Positions 23,234 to 32,572 of a stretch of 64,000 nucleotides of DNA are shown here, one piece after another. The translations under genes were made by a program, and so were the position numbers. Under the pieces are notes generated by a model. The model had not been told where the DNA came from and made no database searches. It saw only the letters and a list, made by a program, of their open reading frames with translations. Source of the DNA: UMGS1696 sp045643285 (GTDB lineage: Bacteria; Bacillota; Clostridia; Oscillospirales; CAG-272); NCBI GenBank assembly GCA_045643285.1, contig JAZUKN010000002.1, positions 41,324-105,323 of the forward strand, written 5' to 3'. The first letter of the stretch is position 1. Every line of letters begins with the position of its first letter.

Positions 23234-24340
23234 ATGAAAAAACTTTCTATATTTATTACAATTATTTTTCTCTCTGTCACACTTTCTTCCTGCCTTCGCT
23301 CGGCTGACGGAAGCATTACACCTCTTCCGCACGACGAAGTACCGACTAATGTTGTAACCGCGCCGGATGATACAGTTGAGCCGACAGAAACCACTGTGCC
23401 GATTGAACCAGACATAACCGATACTTCAGACGAAAACGACCTGCCAGCCGGTGATCCCACTGACGAAAAACAGCCCGAAACGACCGAGCCGAAAGATGAA
23501 ACACCGCCCGAGGAAGATCCCGTACCGACTGTCGGAGAGCCGGATAGCACCGGAGTCGTTGCTGTTGCGAAGATCGAGCTTGACCGCTACGAAACGACGC
23601 TCACCGTCGGACAGATAGATATGCCGTGGGAAACGCTGTACCCGACAAACGCCACGAACAAGTACACAACTTGGTCGTCGAGCGATACGCGCGTTGCGAC
23701 TGTCGACGAATACGGACGTGTCACCGCAGTCGGTGAAGGACAGTGCGTCGTCACGGACAGATCCGTGCAGAATCCCGATGTGGCTGCCGAATTTCTCGTT
23801 ACTGTAAAGCATACGGAAAAGCTAACAAGCCCGACATATATCGACGGAATAATGATAGCGAATAAGTCTTATCCGCTCCCCGAGGACTATAATCCGGGTA
23901 TCGACGCCGACGCAAAAGCCGCGCTTGACGAAATGATCTCCGGCGCAGCAAAAGACGGCATAACGCTCACAATGATCTCGGGATTCCGCTCGTACGAGAC
24001 ACAGCAGAATCTTTACGCGCGCTACCTTCTCCGTGAGGGACGCGATGCCGCCGACACTTATTCCGCACGTCCGGGGTACTCCGAACACCAGACGGGACTC
24101 GCGTTCGACCTCAATTCGCTTGAGTATTCGTTCGGCGAAACGAGAGAGGGAAAGTGGCTCGCAGAACACTGCGCGGAATACGGGTTCATCATTCGCTATC
24201 CCGATAATAAAGAGGAAATAACCGGCTACCACTACGAGCCGTGGCACGTCCGCTTCCTCGGCGTGGAGACAGCAAAAAAAGTCCACGAAAGCGGACTTTG
24301 CCTCGAAGAATACCTTGGTATAACGAGCAAATACGAGTAA
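23234..24340 (+). CDS. D-Ala-D-Ala carboxypeptidase, VanY family, lipoprotein
   Basis: 368 aa. Signal peptide with lipobox LSSC (Cys about residue 20), so it is probably lipid-anchored outside the membrane. A long Thr/Pro/Glu/Asp-rich spacer follows (about 25-110), then a Big_2-type Ig-like domain (VAKIELDRYETTLTVGQ to about 200), and a C-terminal VanY/DacB peptidase: ISGFRSYETQQNLY, SARPGYSEHQTGLAFD (zinc His and Asp) and YEPWHVRFLG (catalytic Glu and zinc His). It should trim the terminal D-Ala from peptidoglycan stem peptides. The start was chosen for the lipoprotein signal; longer upstream frames read through the tRNA-tail block. Confidence 0.92.
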   Translation: MKKLSIFITIIFLSVTLSSCLRSADGSITPLPHDEVPTNVVTAPDDTVEPTETTVPIEPDITDTSDENDLPAGDPTDEKQPETTEPKDETPPEEDPVPTVGEPDSTGVVAVAKIELDRYETTLTVGQIDMPWETLYPTNATNKYTTWSSSDTRVATVDEYGRVTAVGEGQCVVTDRSVQNPDVAAEFLVTVKHTEKLTSPTYIDGIMIANKSYPLPEDYNPGIDADAKAALDEMISGAAKDGITLTMISGFRSYETQQNLYARYLLREGRDAADTYSARPGYSEHQTGLAFDLNSLEYSFGETREGKWLAEHCAEYGFIIRYPDNKEEITGYHYEPWHVRFLGVETAKKVHESGLCLEEYLGITSKYE

Positions 24341-24344
24341 AAAT

Positions 24345-24876
24345 GAAGTAATAGGTAATAGTGAATAGGGAAGAAGTAGGCAAAGCGAATGAAAGATTTG
24401 CAGTTACTTTGTAACAAAGGGGTGTCCAACCGAGATGCGGAGCATCTCGACGACTTCGTTTACGAAGTCGGTAGGCGTGAATAGAGCGCAGCGACCTTCC
24501 CCCTTTGGTTCGGTGATTGACAAGAGCGTCGAATCATGGAGTTCACGAAGTGAACTCGGCTTGTCCGCCGTCCGCCCGTTCGCAAGCGAACTGGACAAAA
24601 ACACCGCCAAACGTTAGGTTTGGATAAAATGCGCCGTCCGGCCGTTCGCAAGCGAACAGGACAAAAAGATGAAATTGAAAACGACGTAAGTCGTTTTCTT
24701 CATTTTTGCCTATATAAAGCAAGTACAAGTTCGTTCGACGGGAGACCAATGGTCTCCCCTGCGGTTAAAAGGTGCGATTTGCGCGAAGCCGTGAGGTTTT
24801 GTGCAGGTTAAAGAAAAATGATATACGCTTCGCGTATGATATCGCTGCGCGATGATATCCGCATTCGCGTATGATT
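24345..24876 (+). repeat. Modular hairpin repeat, copy E, with mini-hairpin array
   Basis: 536 bases without a gene. TAGTGAATAG border units (about 24352-24370), CGAGATGC-GGA-GCATCTCG (24431-24449), CGACTTCG-TTTA-CGAAGTCG, GAGTTCAC-GAA-GTGAACTC (24539-24557), GTTCGC-AA-GCGAAC twice, the closing hairpin GAAAACGAC-GTAA-GTCGTTTTC (24677-24698), and a tail with GGGAGACC...GGTCTCCCC (about 24741-24760). Next to the mtaB 3' end lie ATACGC-TTC-GCGTAT (24823-24837) and ATCGC-TGC-GCGAT (24841-24853), spaced by TGAT. Confidence 0.88.
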
Positions 24877-26208
24877 TTACCACCTCACGCCGTAGGCGAT
24901 CTCTCCGTCGTGTCCGGTCAGATAAACCGGCACCGTTTCGCCGATCTTCGCCGTGCAGTTCTGTATTCTCACCTCTACAAAATGCTCACTGTGACCGGAT
25001 GTGATACCCCCGCGCGATTTTTCCGCGAGAACATACACCGGCTTTCCGCTCTCTTCCGAGTGAGATGCGACGTAATCCGAAAGGATTTTTTTCTTTATCT
25101 CCGCACCGATCTCACCGAGTCGCGCCGCACGTTCGTGCTTGACGTTTTCAGGGACCTGTCCGTCCATCACAGCCGCTTCCGTGCCTTTCCGCTTCGAGTA
25201 CGGGAAAATGTGCAGGTGGAGGAATCCGACTTTTTTGCAGAATTCGACTGTCTCCTCGAAATCTTCGTCAGTCTCACCTGGAAATCCGACTATCATGTCG
25301 CACGAGAACGTCACGTCCGGCACGGCTTTTTTCATTCGTTCAATTGCCGCAAGTGCCATGTCCGCGCGGTATTTTCGCCGCATCGCCGCGAGGATCTTCG
25401 TTGAACCCGACTGTATCGAAAGGTGAAAATGCGGCAGGACTTTGCCCGACGCGGCGATTTTTGAGACGAAATATTCGCTCATGACCGTCGGATCAAGCGA
25501 GCCAAGCCCGATCCGCTCTACCGTGTCGATTGCGTTGACTCTTTCTATGAGATCGGCGAGCGCGTGCCCGTACGGTCTTCTTTCCGGAAGATCCGCACCG
25601 TACGCCGCAGTTTCTATCCCCGTGAGGATTATTTCGTGCGTTTTGCGCGAGAGATTTGCGGCTTCTCTGACGACCGTTTCGGCAGATTTTGAGCGGACGG
25701 GACCGCGCGCCGTGGAGATGAGGCAGTACGCGCACCTGTTGTCGCATCCGTCCTCGATCTTGATGTACGAGCGCGTCCGCATCGGTGTGTCGAGTACCAT
25801 GTCTGCTGTCGACTGCTCGACGGGCGGCGTGACGGCGTTTTTCTTACCGCCGTAGCTTCCGTCGAGAACCGACAGAACGACAGATGCGAGCGAGGCTTTG
25901 CCCGAGTTGCCGCAAACGTACACGACTTTGTCAAGCGACGCCGCTTCGTCGGATTCTATCTGCGCGTAGCATCCGGCTACCGCTATTCTGTCGGCAAAGG
26001 ATGCGGCACGGCGTATCATCTGACGGGATTTGCGGTCGCTTTCCGCCGTCACAGTGCAGGTGTTGATGAGCGCGATGTCGCACTTTTCGCCGAACGGGAC
26101 GATCTCAACACCGTTTTGCTTTAATTCCGACACGACAGCGTCGGATTCGTACTGATTCACCCTACAACCGAGCGTGAGGATCGACGCTTTATATATTTTT
26201 TCAGCCAT
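24877..26208 (-). CDS. mtaB: tRNA t6A37 methylthiotransferase
   Basis: Radical SAM enzyme that converts t6A37 to ms2t6A37 in ANN-decoding tRNAs. 443 aa. The N-terminal UPF0004 domain ligates one iron-sulfur cluster through Cys15, Cys51 and Cys80 (LGCRVNQYES, INTCTVT, AGC). The radical SAM cluster motif is Cys155-x3-Cys159-x2-Cys162 (DGCDNRCAYC). The C-terminal TRAM-like region begins near residue 375. The LGCRVNQYE signature separates it from MiaB and RimO. It depends on the t6A pathway that includes the tsaC product at 2.8 kb. Confidence 0.95.
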   Translation of the reverse strand: MAEKIYKASILTLGCRVNQYESDAVVSELKQNGVEIVPFGEKCDIALINTCTVTAESDRKSRQMIRRAASFADRIAVAGCYAQIESDEAASLDKVVYVCGNSGKASLASVVLSVLDGSYGGKKNAVTPPVEQSTADMVLDTPMRTRSYIKIEDGCDNRCAYCLISTARGPVRSKSAETVVREAANLSRKTHEIILTGIETAAYGADLPERRPYGHALADLIERVNAIDTVERIGLGSLDPTVMSEYFVSKIAASGKVLPHFHLSIQSGSTKILAAMRRKYRADMALAAIERMKKAVPDVTFSCDMIVGFPGETDEDFEETVEFCKKVGFLHLHIFPYSKRKGTEAAVMDGQVPENVKHERAARLGEIGAEIKKKILSDYVASHSEESGKPVYVLAEKSRGGITSGHSEHFVEVRIQNCTAKIGETVPVYLTGHDGEIAYGVRW

Positions 26209-26236
26209 TTTTTACTCCATAATAGTTGCTACAGTG

Positions 26237-26265
26237 ATTTTAGCATTTTCGGTGCGAAAAGTAAA
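26237..26265 (-). promoter_or_regulatory. Promoter of mtaB
   Basis: On the minus strand TTTACT, 17-base spacer, TAAAAT, ending about 28 bases before the mtaB start. Confidence 0.65.
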
Positions 26266-26296
26266 CGGCTTTTGACGAAAAAACTGAGATAAAGAC

Positions 26297-26325
26297 TTGA
26301 AAAAAACGAAAAACTGTAGTATAAT
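26297..26325 (+). promoter_or_regulatory. Promoter of upp
   Basis: TTGAAA (26297-26302), 17-base spacer, TATAAT (26320-26325), 43 bases upstream of the ATG. Divergent from the mtaB promoter. Confidence 0.88.
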
Positions 26326-26368
26326 GATACAAATAATGTGTAAATAAATCCGAAAGGAAGTACATACA

Positions 26369-27004
26369 ATGAACACAGAGACATTCCACGTTGTTGACCA
26401 CCCTCTTATCAAGCACAAGCTGACGATCATGAGAGAGAAGGAGACAGGCTCCAAGGATTTCAGACAGCTTCTCAATGAGATCGCAATGCTCATGGGATAC
26501 GAGATCACGAGAGACCTCCCGCTCGAAGAGATCGAGATCGAAACACCCGTTGCAAAGACGAACGCATACCGCATCGGCGGCAAGAAGCTCGCTATCGTTC
26601 CGATCCTCCGCGCAGGGCTGGGCATGGTCGACGGCATCCTTTCGCTCGTTCCCGTTGCAAAGGTAGGGCATATCGGTCTTTACAGAGATCCCGACACCCA
26701 CGAACCCGTTGAATACTACTGCAAGCTTCCTCAGGACATCGAAGAGAGATACATCATCGTATGCGACCCGATGCTCGCAACAGGCGGCTCGGCTTCCGAC
26801 GCTATCACGATGCTGAAGAAGAGAGGCTGCTCGCAGATCAAGCTCCTCTGCCTCGTGGCGGCTCCCGAAGGCGTTGAAAAACTCCAGAACGATCATCCCG
26901 ATGTTGAGATCTACACAGCAGCACTTGACAGTCACCTCAACGAGCACGCTTATATCGTTCCCGGACTCGGCGACGCAGGCGACAGACTTTTCGGAACAAA
27001 ATAA
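26369..27004 (+). CDS. upp: Uracil phosphoribosyltransferase
   Basis: Salvages uracil to UMP with PRPP. 211 aa, normal length. The PRPP loop is CDPMLATGGSASDAI (about residues 131-145). The uracil-binding end YIVPGLGDAGDRLFGT and the RAGLGMVDG motif (about 81-89) are intact. AAAGGAAG lies ahead of the ATG. A hairpin terminator separates it from the next gene. With pdp and cdd near 34-35 kb it gives a pyrimidine salvage set. Confidence 0.97.
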   Translation: MNTETFHVVDHPLIKHKLTIMREKETGSKDFRQLLNEIAMLMGYEITRDLPLEEIEIETPVAKTNAYRIGGKKLAIVPILRAGLGMVDGILSLVPVAKVGHIGLYRDPDTHEPVEYYCKLPQDIEERYIIVCDPMLATGGSASDAITMLKKRGCSQIKLLCLVAAPEGVEKLQNDHPDVEIYTAALDSHLNEHAYIVPGLGDAGDRLFGTK

Positions 27005-27026
27005 ATTGTCCTCGGACAAACACCTG

Positions 27027-27052
27027 GAAAAGCGGGGAAAACCTCGCTTTTC
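27027..27052 (+). terminator. upp terminator
   Basis: GAAAAGCG/CGCTTTTC stem around GGGAAAACCT, followed by a T-rich stretch. Confidence 0.7.
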
Positions 27053-27068
27053 TGTTTTGTGAGGTATT

Positions 27069-28070
27069 ATGAAAGAATTTACGGTAAACCGCAACGACGC
27101 GGGACAGCGACTTGACAAATTCGTCACAAAGGCGACCACGGGAATGCCGAAATCACTGCTTTATAAGTTCATCCGCACGAAGAGGATAAAGCTCAACGGC
27201 GGACGTGCGCATGAGAACGACATTCTCGCCGAACATGACATAATAGAAATGTATATTCCCGATGAGTTTTTCGGCGAGAGTGACAGCCGTCCGGACTACT
27301 CAAAGGTGAAGATCAAGCCGGAAATCGTCTATGAGGACGATAATATTCTTCTCTGCAATAAAAAACCGGGCGTTCTCGTTCATCTCGGAGACGAGGGAGA
27401 CAACAATCTCGCGTCGGCTGACGAGAGGGAAACGCTGATTTACGCGCTCACGGCGTATCTTTATAACCGCGGCGAATACTCACCCGAGAGCGAGAATTCG
27501 TTCGCACCTGCGCTCTGCAACCGCATAGACCGCAACACCGGCGGTATCGTCATACTTGCGAAGAACGCCGCGTCGCTTCGCCTTATAAATGAAGCTATCC
27601 GCGAAGACAGAGTACACAAACGCTATCTCTGCGCCGTTCACGGACGGCTCGACGGCTCGAAGACTCTGACGGCGTACCACTCGAAGAACTATAAAACGAA
27701 CACCGTCAAGATATTTGATAAGCAGCTTCCCGGCTCAAAAGAGATCGTGACGAAATATAAAGCACTGTCGTATAATAAGCACTACGACCTCACGCTTCTT
27801 GAAGTCACTCTCGTCACGGGAAGAACGCACCAGATCCGCGCACACATGGCGTTTATCGGGCATCCGCTTCTCGGAGAGGGGAAGTACGGTCACAACGCGG
27901 ACGACAGACGGCTCGGCTTTACTCATCAGGCGCTTTATTCCTCGGCAGTCGACTTTGAGTTCACCGACTCGCTCGCATATCTGAACGGACGCACTTATTC
28001 CGTAGACTGCTCGCAGATCGACTTCATGCGGCTGTTTCCCGATGTGAAGACCGAGCGGCTTTTCAAATGA
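27069..28070 (+). CDS. RluA-family pseudouridine synthase with S4 domain
   Basis: 333 aa. Residues 1-60 are an S4 RNA-binding domain (DAGQRLDKFVTKATTGMPKS). The catalytic domain has NRIDRNTGGIVILAKN, whose Asp is the nucleophile (the usual form is HRLDRDTSG), and GRTHQIRAHMAFIGHPLLGE. It probably isomerises uridines in 23S rRNA in the RluC/RluD manner; the exact site cannot be told. A second RluA-type gene lies at 41.0 kb. GAGG precedes the ATG by 7 bases. Confidence 0.92.
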   Translation: MKEFTVNRNDAGQRLDKFVTKATTGMPKSLLYKFIRTKRIKLNGGRAHENDILAEHDIIEMYIPDEFFGESDSRPDYSKVKIKPEIVYEDDNILLCNKKPGVLVHLGDEGDNNLASADERETLIYALTAYLYNRGEYSPESENSFAPALCNRIDRNTGGIVILAKNAASLRLINEAIREDRVHKRYLCAVHGRLDGSKTLTAYHSKNYKTNTVKIFDKQLPGSKEIVTKYKALSYNKHYDLTLLEVTLVTGRTHQIRAHMAFIGHPLLGEGKYGHNADDRRLGFTHQALYSSAVDFEFTDSLAYLNGRTYSVDCSQIDFMRLFPDVKTERLFK

Positions 28071-28116
28071 ATTTCACAAAAAGCATAAAATATTGTGAAA
28101 AAATAACGAAAAACGG

Positions 28117-28145
28117 TTGCAAATCTGCTTATTTTCATATATAAT
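28117..28145 (+). promoter_or_regulatory. Promoter of the rnf operon
   Basis: TTGCAA (28117-28122), 17-base spacer, TATAAT (28140-28145), 34 bases upstream of rnfC. Confidence 0.85.
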
Positions 28146-28179
28146 AGATACATTAAAGATCAAAATGAGGTGAAGATAT

Positions 28180-29523
28180 ATGGCATATACCTTCAGAGGT
28201 GGTATTCACGTTAACGAATACAAGAACACAGCCGGAAAAACAGTTGAAGCACTTCCGGACGTGAAAAGAGTGTCTATTCCGCTCTCCCAGCATATCGGCG
28301 CACCGGCTGTCCCTGTCGTTGCCGTAGGTGACGAAGTAAAGATCGGGCAGAAGATCGCAGACGTGCCGGAAGACAAGCTCGGCTGTCCAATACACGCGAG
28401 TATTTCCGGAAAGGTCACTGGTATCGTAAATAAAACGATCCCGTCGGGCGCGGTCGTCGAGCATATCGTGATCGAGAACGACGGTTTGAACGAGTACGAC
28501 GAGAGCGTAATGCCGCCCGAAAAACCGTACACGCAGATGACGGCGGACGAGATCATTTTCGTTGTCCGCAACGCCGGAATTGCCGGAATGGGCGGCGCAT
28601 CTTTCCCGACTTACGCGAAGATCCGCTCAGCCGTCGGCAAGGTCGACACTATCATCATCAACTGCGCTGAGTGCGAACCCTTTATAACGGCAAACCACCG
28701 ACTTCTTGTCGAAGAGCCGGATACGATAATCGGCGGAGTACAAATTCTGCTCCACTGCCTCGGCGTAAAGGAAACGTACATAGCTATCGAGGACAACAAG
28801 CCCGATGCTATTAAAATAATGAAAGAAAAGCTCGCCGGAAACGACGATATTTCGGTCAGAGTCATGAAGACGAAATATCCGCAGGGCGACGAAAGACAGC
28901 TTATCTACGCCCTCAAGAAGGTCGAGATACCGACAGGCAAGCTCCCGGCAGACGTTGGGTGCGTGCTGTTCAACGCTGAAACCTGCGCGTCGGTTTACCG
29001 TGCGTTTGCTGTCGGTGTTCCGTCGGTCAGAAGGATCGTGACCGTCGACGGCGACTGCGTGAATGATCCGAAAAACCTGCTCGTTCCGATAGGCGCGTCG
29101 GTCACCGATATAATCGACTTCTGCGGCGGACTCAAAAAACAGCCGACCAGACTTATAAGCGGCGGTCCGATGATGGGTATTGCTCAGTGGGACAGAGAAA
29201 TGCCCGTTACAAAGGCGACGAGCGCGATTCTTTTCTTCTCCGAGGACTTCGGCAAAAAGAAAACGAAAAACGCAAACTGTATCCATTGCGGCAAGTGCAT
29301 AAAGAATTGTCCGATGCACATTATGCCGATGTATATAGCGCAGTTCTCGAAAGCCGGCGACTACACGAGAGCGGAAGAATACGGCGCGATGAGCTGCGTC
29401 GAATGCGGCTCCTGCTCGTATAACTGCCCCGGCGGCGTCGAGATAGTACAGTATATCAGAGTTGCAAAAGCGGCGATAAGAACGGAAAAAGCGCGGCTCA
29501 AAGCACTCGGTCAGAATAAGTGA
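28180..29523 (+). CDS. rnfC: Rnf complex subunit C
   Basis: Peripheral NADH-oxidising subunit of the Rnf complex, which couples electron transfer between ferredoxin and NAD+ to Na+ or H+ pumping. 447 aa. The N-terminus (FRGGIHVNEYKNTAG) and barrel-sandwich region lead to the glycine-rich FMN/NADH segment GIAGMGGASFPTYAK (about 135-150). Two 4Fe-4S motifs lie near the C-terminus (CIHCGKCIKNCPM and CVECGSCSYNCPG). It is first in the C-D-G-E-A-B order typical of Clostridia. AGGTG precedes the ATG. Confidence 0.97.
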   Translation: MAYTFRGGIHVNEYKNTAGKTVEALPDVKRVSIPLSQHIGAPAVPVVAVGDEVKIGQKIADVPEDKLGCPIHASISGKVTGIVNKTIPSGAVVEHIVIENDGLNEYDESVMPPEKPYTQMTADEIIFVVRNAGIAGMGGASFPTYAKIRSAVGKVDTIIINCAECEPFITANHRLLVEEPDTIIGGVQILLHCLGVKETYIAIEDNKPDAIKIMKEKLAGNDDISVRVMKTKYPQGDERQLIYALKKVEIPTGKLPADVGCVLFNAETCASVYRAFAVGVPSVRRIVTVDGDCVNDPKNLLVPIGASVTDIIDFCGGLKKQPTRLISGGPMMGIAQWDREMPVTKATSAILFFSEDFGKKKTKNANCIHCGKCIKNCPMHIMPMYIAQFSKAGDYTRAEEYGAMSCVECGSCSYNCPGGVEIVQYIRVAKAAIRTEKARLKALGQNK

Positions 29524-29537
29524 GTGGGAGGATAAAT

Positions 29538-30581
29538 ATGGAAACAGCTACAAAAACCGAAATGAATACTCCCGTCACACCTGCGGCAGAGGAAATCGAA
29601 TTCAACGGAATGCTGACTGTAATGCCGTCTCCGCACATTCGTTCAAAAGAGACGACGGCGTCCGTTATGCTCAAGGTCATCATCGCACTGCTTCCGGCTT
29701 ATCTGTGGGGCGTGTGGGTGTACGGCTGGCGTGCGCTTCTTATCGGAGTCATCTCCGTAGCGTCCGCTGTCGGATTTGAAGCACTCAGCGAATACCTCCT
29801 CCACCGCGATATAACGGTAAACGACCTCTCGGCTGTCGTTACGGGACTCCTGCTCGCTATGAATCTTCCCGTGACCGTGCCGCTCTGGATGCCCGTTATC
29901 GGCTCGGCTGTTGCGATAGTTCTCGTAAAACAGCTTTTCGGCGGCATCGGCAAGAATTTCATGAATCCCGCACTGCTCGCAAGAGTGTTCCTTATGCTGT
30001 CGTGGTCGGGGAAAATGCTCTACGTCGCACCGAAAAGCGCACTCGGACTTTCAGTTGAACTGAACGAAGCCGACATAGTCGCAAGCGCAACGCCGCTTTC
30101 ATCGCTCAAATCCGGCGCACTTCCGACGGCTTCGCTTAAGGATATGCTGTTCGGCAACATCGGCGGCTGTATCGGTGAAGTGTCCGCACTGCTTCTTATA
30201 GTAGGCGGTATCTTCCTGCTCGTGACAAAGGTCATCACATGGCACATTCCCGTCGCATACATAGGAACAGTCGCGCTTATCACGTTTGTTTTCCCGAAAG
30301 CCGGAACGAACGTCGAATCAATGCTCTTTGAGCTTCTCGCCGGCGGTCTTCTGATCGGCGCGATCTTCATGGCGACTGACTACTCGACTTCTCCGACAAC
30401 TCCGGTCGGCAGACTGATCTTCGGCGTCGGATGTGGACTTATTACCGTGCTGATCCGCTACTTCGGAAGCTATCCGGAGGGCGTGTCGTTCTCGATACTC
30501 ATTATGAATATGCTCGTATGGTTCATAGATAAGGCAGCAATGCCGAGAAAATTCGGAGGTAAAAAATGCAAAACGAAATGA
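29538..30581 (+). CDS. rnfD: Rnf complex subunit D
   Basis: Integral membrane subunit carrying a covalent FMN. 347 aa with about nine to ten membrane segments (LLPAYLWGVWVYGWRALLIG and others). The flavin-linked threonine is expected in DIVASATPLSS (about residue 180); the usual motif is S/T-G-A-T, here S-A-T preceded by Ala. GGAGG lies six bases before the ATG. The 3' end overlaps rnfG by 16 bases. Confidence 0.95.
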   Translation: METATKTEMNTPVTPAAEEIEFNGMLTVMPSPHIRSKETTASVMLKVIIALLPAYLWGVWVYGWRALLIGVISVASAVGFEALSEYLLHRDITVNDLSAVVTGLLLAMNLPVTVPLWMPVIGSAVAIVLVKQLFGGIGKNFMNPALLARVFLMLSWSGKMLYVAPKSALGLSVELNEADIVASATPLSSLKSGALPTASLKDMLFGNIGGCIGEVSALLLIVGGIFLLVTKVITWHIPVAYIGTVALITFVFPKAGTNVESMLFELLAGGLLIGAIFMATDYSTSPTTPVGRLIFGVGCGLITVLIRYFGSYPEGVSFSILIMNMLVWFIDKAAMPRKFGGKKCKTK

Positions 30582-31201
30582 CCGCCGAAAAGAAGAAAAA
30601 CGAAGGCGGAACAGGACATCTTGTAAAAATAGTCGTCGTTCTGACCGCTATTTGCGTATGCGTGGCACTGCTCCTCGCGTTCGTAAATAATATCACCAAA
30701 GACGTTATCGCAGAAACCGCCGCAAAGAAGCAGTCCGACGCGATCCTCGCGCTGTTCGACGGCATGGACTGCGAAAAAAAGACCGCGGTCTACGATCTCG
30801 ATGGTACACCGATTTACGCGGTCATGCGGGACGACGGTGTTCTTCTCGGATACGCCGTACAGTCGATCGGCACGGGATTCGGCGGCGAGATCAAGACGAT
30901 GGTCGGCTTCAATCTTGCAGGCAAAGTCATCGGTGTGAAGATCATCTCGATGTCTGAGACTCCCGGCGTTGGCTCAAAGACTCAGAACGAGGACTTCCTC
31001 GCGCGCTACATCGGAAAGAGCGAAACACTGACCGTCGGCGAAAACTTTGACGGAATAGCAAACGCAACGATCTCGTCAAAAGGCGTGACCGAAGCCGTGA
31101 ACAAGGCGATTGATCTGCCGCTCGATGTGACCGATATGGCTGTAAAGCTCGGCGCGGCAATAACCGTCGATTATGTTAAAAGCGCGGGGGGGGACAACTG
31201 A
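30566..31201 (+). CDS. rnfG: Rnf complex subunit G
   Basis: Single-span subunit with an extracytoplasmic FMN_bind domain. 211 aa: N-terminal helix (VKIVVVLTAICVCVALLLAF) and the flavinylation site FDGIANATISSKGVTEAV near residue 177, where the acceptor Thr is kept but the preceding Gly of the usual S/T-G-A-T is Asn. ApbE is expected to attach the FMN; no apbE is in the window. GETPGVGSK-like SETPGVGSKTQ is a further signature. Its stop and the rnfE start share a base (TGATG). Confidence 0.95.
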   Translation: MQNEMTAEKKKNEGGTGHLVKIVVVLTAICVCVALLLAFVNNITKDVIAETAAKKQSDAILALFDGMDCEKKTAVYDLDGTPIYAVMRDDGVLLGYAVQSIGTGFGGEIKTMVGFNLAGKVIGVKIISMSETPGVGSKTQNEDFLARYIGKSETLTVGENFDGIANATISSKGVTEAVNKAIDLPLDVTDMAVKLGAAITVDYVKSAGGDN

Positions 31202-31962
31202 TGGAAAAGAAAAAATCATTCTCCTCTATCTTCAAAGAGGGGATCATCACAAATAACCCGACGTTCGTTCAGCTTCTCGGAATGTGTCCGACGTTGGCGA
31301 CGACAACATCCGTCATCAACGCGCTCGGTATGGGCGTGGCAGTCATCGCGGTGCTGTCGTTCTCGAATCTGTTCATCTCACTGCTCCGTAAGATAATACC
31401 TAAGGAAGTCCGCATAGCCGCGTATATCGTCGTTATTTCGGGCTTCGTAACTGCAGTTGATCTGCTTCTTCAGGCGTTTGTGCCGTCGATCAGCGAATCT
31501 CTCGGACTCTTTATTCCGCTGATCGTCGTAAACTGTATCATCCTCGCGCGTGCGGAAGCGTTCGCGTCGAAAAACGATCCGATCCGCTCGTTCTGCGACG
31601 GTATCGCAACTGGCATAGGATTTACGTTCGCACTCACCTGCATCGCGGCAGTCAGAGAGCTTCTCGGTTCCGGTAAGCTGTTCGCAGGATCGGACGGCAC
31701 AGGCGGCATCACCGTTTTCGGTGAATGGTTCTCACCCGTGACGATACTGCTTCTGCCGTGCGGTGCGTTCATCACGCTCGGCTGTATCATCGCTCTTGTG
31801 AATAAGATCCAGTCGAACGCCAAGGAAAGAGCAAGACTGAAAGAGCTTGAAAAGGACGCCGAAGAATATCAGCGTACCGTAAGCCAGACAAAAACCGCCG
31901 ATTCGGCAGAAGAAAACAGCCCCGTTTCATACGACGGAGCGGTTTCTGCCGAAAACGTATAA
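31201..31962 (+). CDS. rnfE: Rnf complex subunit E
   Basis: Integral membrane subunit of the NqrD/RnfE family. 253 aa with six hydrophobic segments. GIITNNPTFVQLLGMCPTLA at the N-terminus holds the conserved cysteine (in GMCPTLA) that helps bind the intramembrane iron-sulfur centre with RnfA; a second conserved region is LIVVNCIILARAEAFA. It has a charged C-terminal tail of about 50 residues. It is coupled to rnfG by a shared TGATG. Confidence 0.95.
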   Translation: MEKKKSFSSIFKEGIITNNPTFVQLLGMCPTLATTTSVINALGMGVAVIAVLSFSNLFISLLRKIIPKEVRIAAYIVVISGFVTAVDLLLQAFVPSISESLGLFIPLIVVNCIILARAEAFASKNDPIRSFCDGIATGIGFTFALTCIAAVRELLGSGKLFAGSDGTGGITVFGEWFSPVTILLLPCGAFITLGCIIALVNKIQSNAKERARLKELEKDAEEYQRTVSQTKTADSAEENSPVSYDGAVSAENV

Positions 31963-31980
31963 AGAAAGGAGAAAATGACA

Positions 31981-32559
31981 ATGGGAACTATCCTCGGCAT
32001 AATGTTTGCGGCAATACTCACCGAAAACTTCATTTTCTCCAAATTCTACGGCTGCTGTCCTTTCCTCGGCGTGTCGGATAAACCGTCGACCGCGCTCGGC
32101 ATGGGCATGGCTGTTACATTCGTCATCACGCTGTCGTCAGCGGCAACATGGGCGGTGTATCACTACGTCCTCGTGCCGTTTGACCTCAAGTATCTCAAGA
32201 CGATAGCGTTCATTCTCATCATCGCAACGCTCGTGCAGTTTATCGAAATGTTCCTCAAAAAGTTCATCCCGTCGCTGTACGGCGCACTCGGCATCTATCT
32301 TCCGCTTATCACGACGAACTGCGCCGTTCTCGGCTCTGCTCTCGTCAATATCGACAGAGGCTACTCGTTCGTCGAAAGCGTTGTGTTCGGCTTCTCGGCG
32401 GCTCTCGGATTTACGCTTGCCATAGTGATATTCTCGGGCGTAAGAGAGAGACTGAAGCTCGCAAATCCCCCGAAAGCGTTCCGCGGCTTCCCGATTCTGC
32501 TGATCTCCGCAGGCATGGCGGCAATGGCGTTCTCGGGATTCTCCGGAATGAAGTTCTGA
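31981..32559 (+). CDS. rnfA: Rnf complex subunit A
   Basis: Integral membrane partner of RnfE. 192 aa with six hydrophobic segments. The N-terminal ENFIFSKFYGCCPFLGVSDK and the later TTNCAVLGSAL carry the cysteines of the shared intramembrane iron centre. I prefer the ATG at 31981 because AAAGGAG (31965-31971) is 9 bases away; an ATG two codons earlier (31975) would leave only three bases. Confidence 0.95.
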   Translation: MGTILGIMFAAILTENFIFSKFYGCCPFLGVSDKPSTALGMGMAVTFVITLSSAATWAVYHYVLVPFDLKYLKTIAFILIIATLVQFIEMFLKKFIPSLYGALGIYLPLITTNCAVLGSALVNIDRGYSFVESVVFGFSAALGFTLAIVIFSGVRERLKLANPPKAFRGFPILLISAGMAAMAFSGFSGMKF

Positions 32560-32572
32560 GGAGGGTGACGAA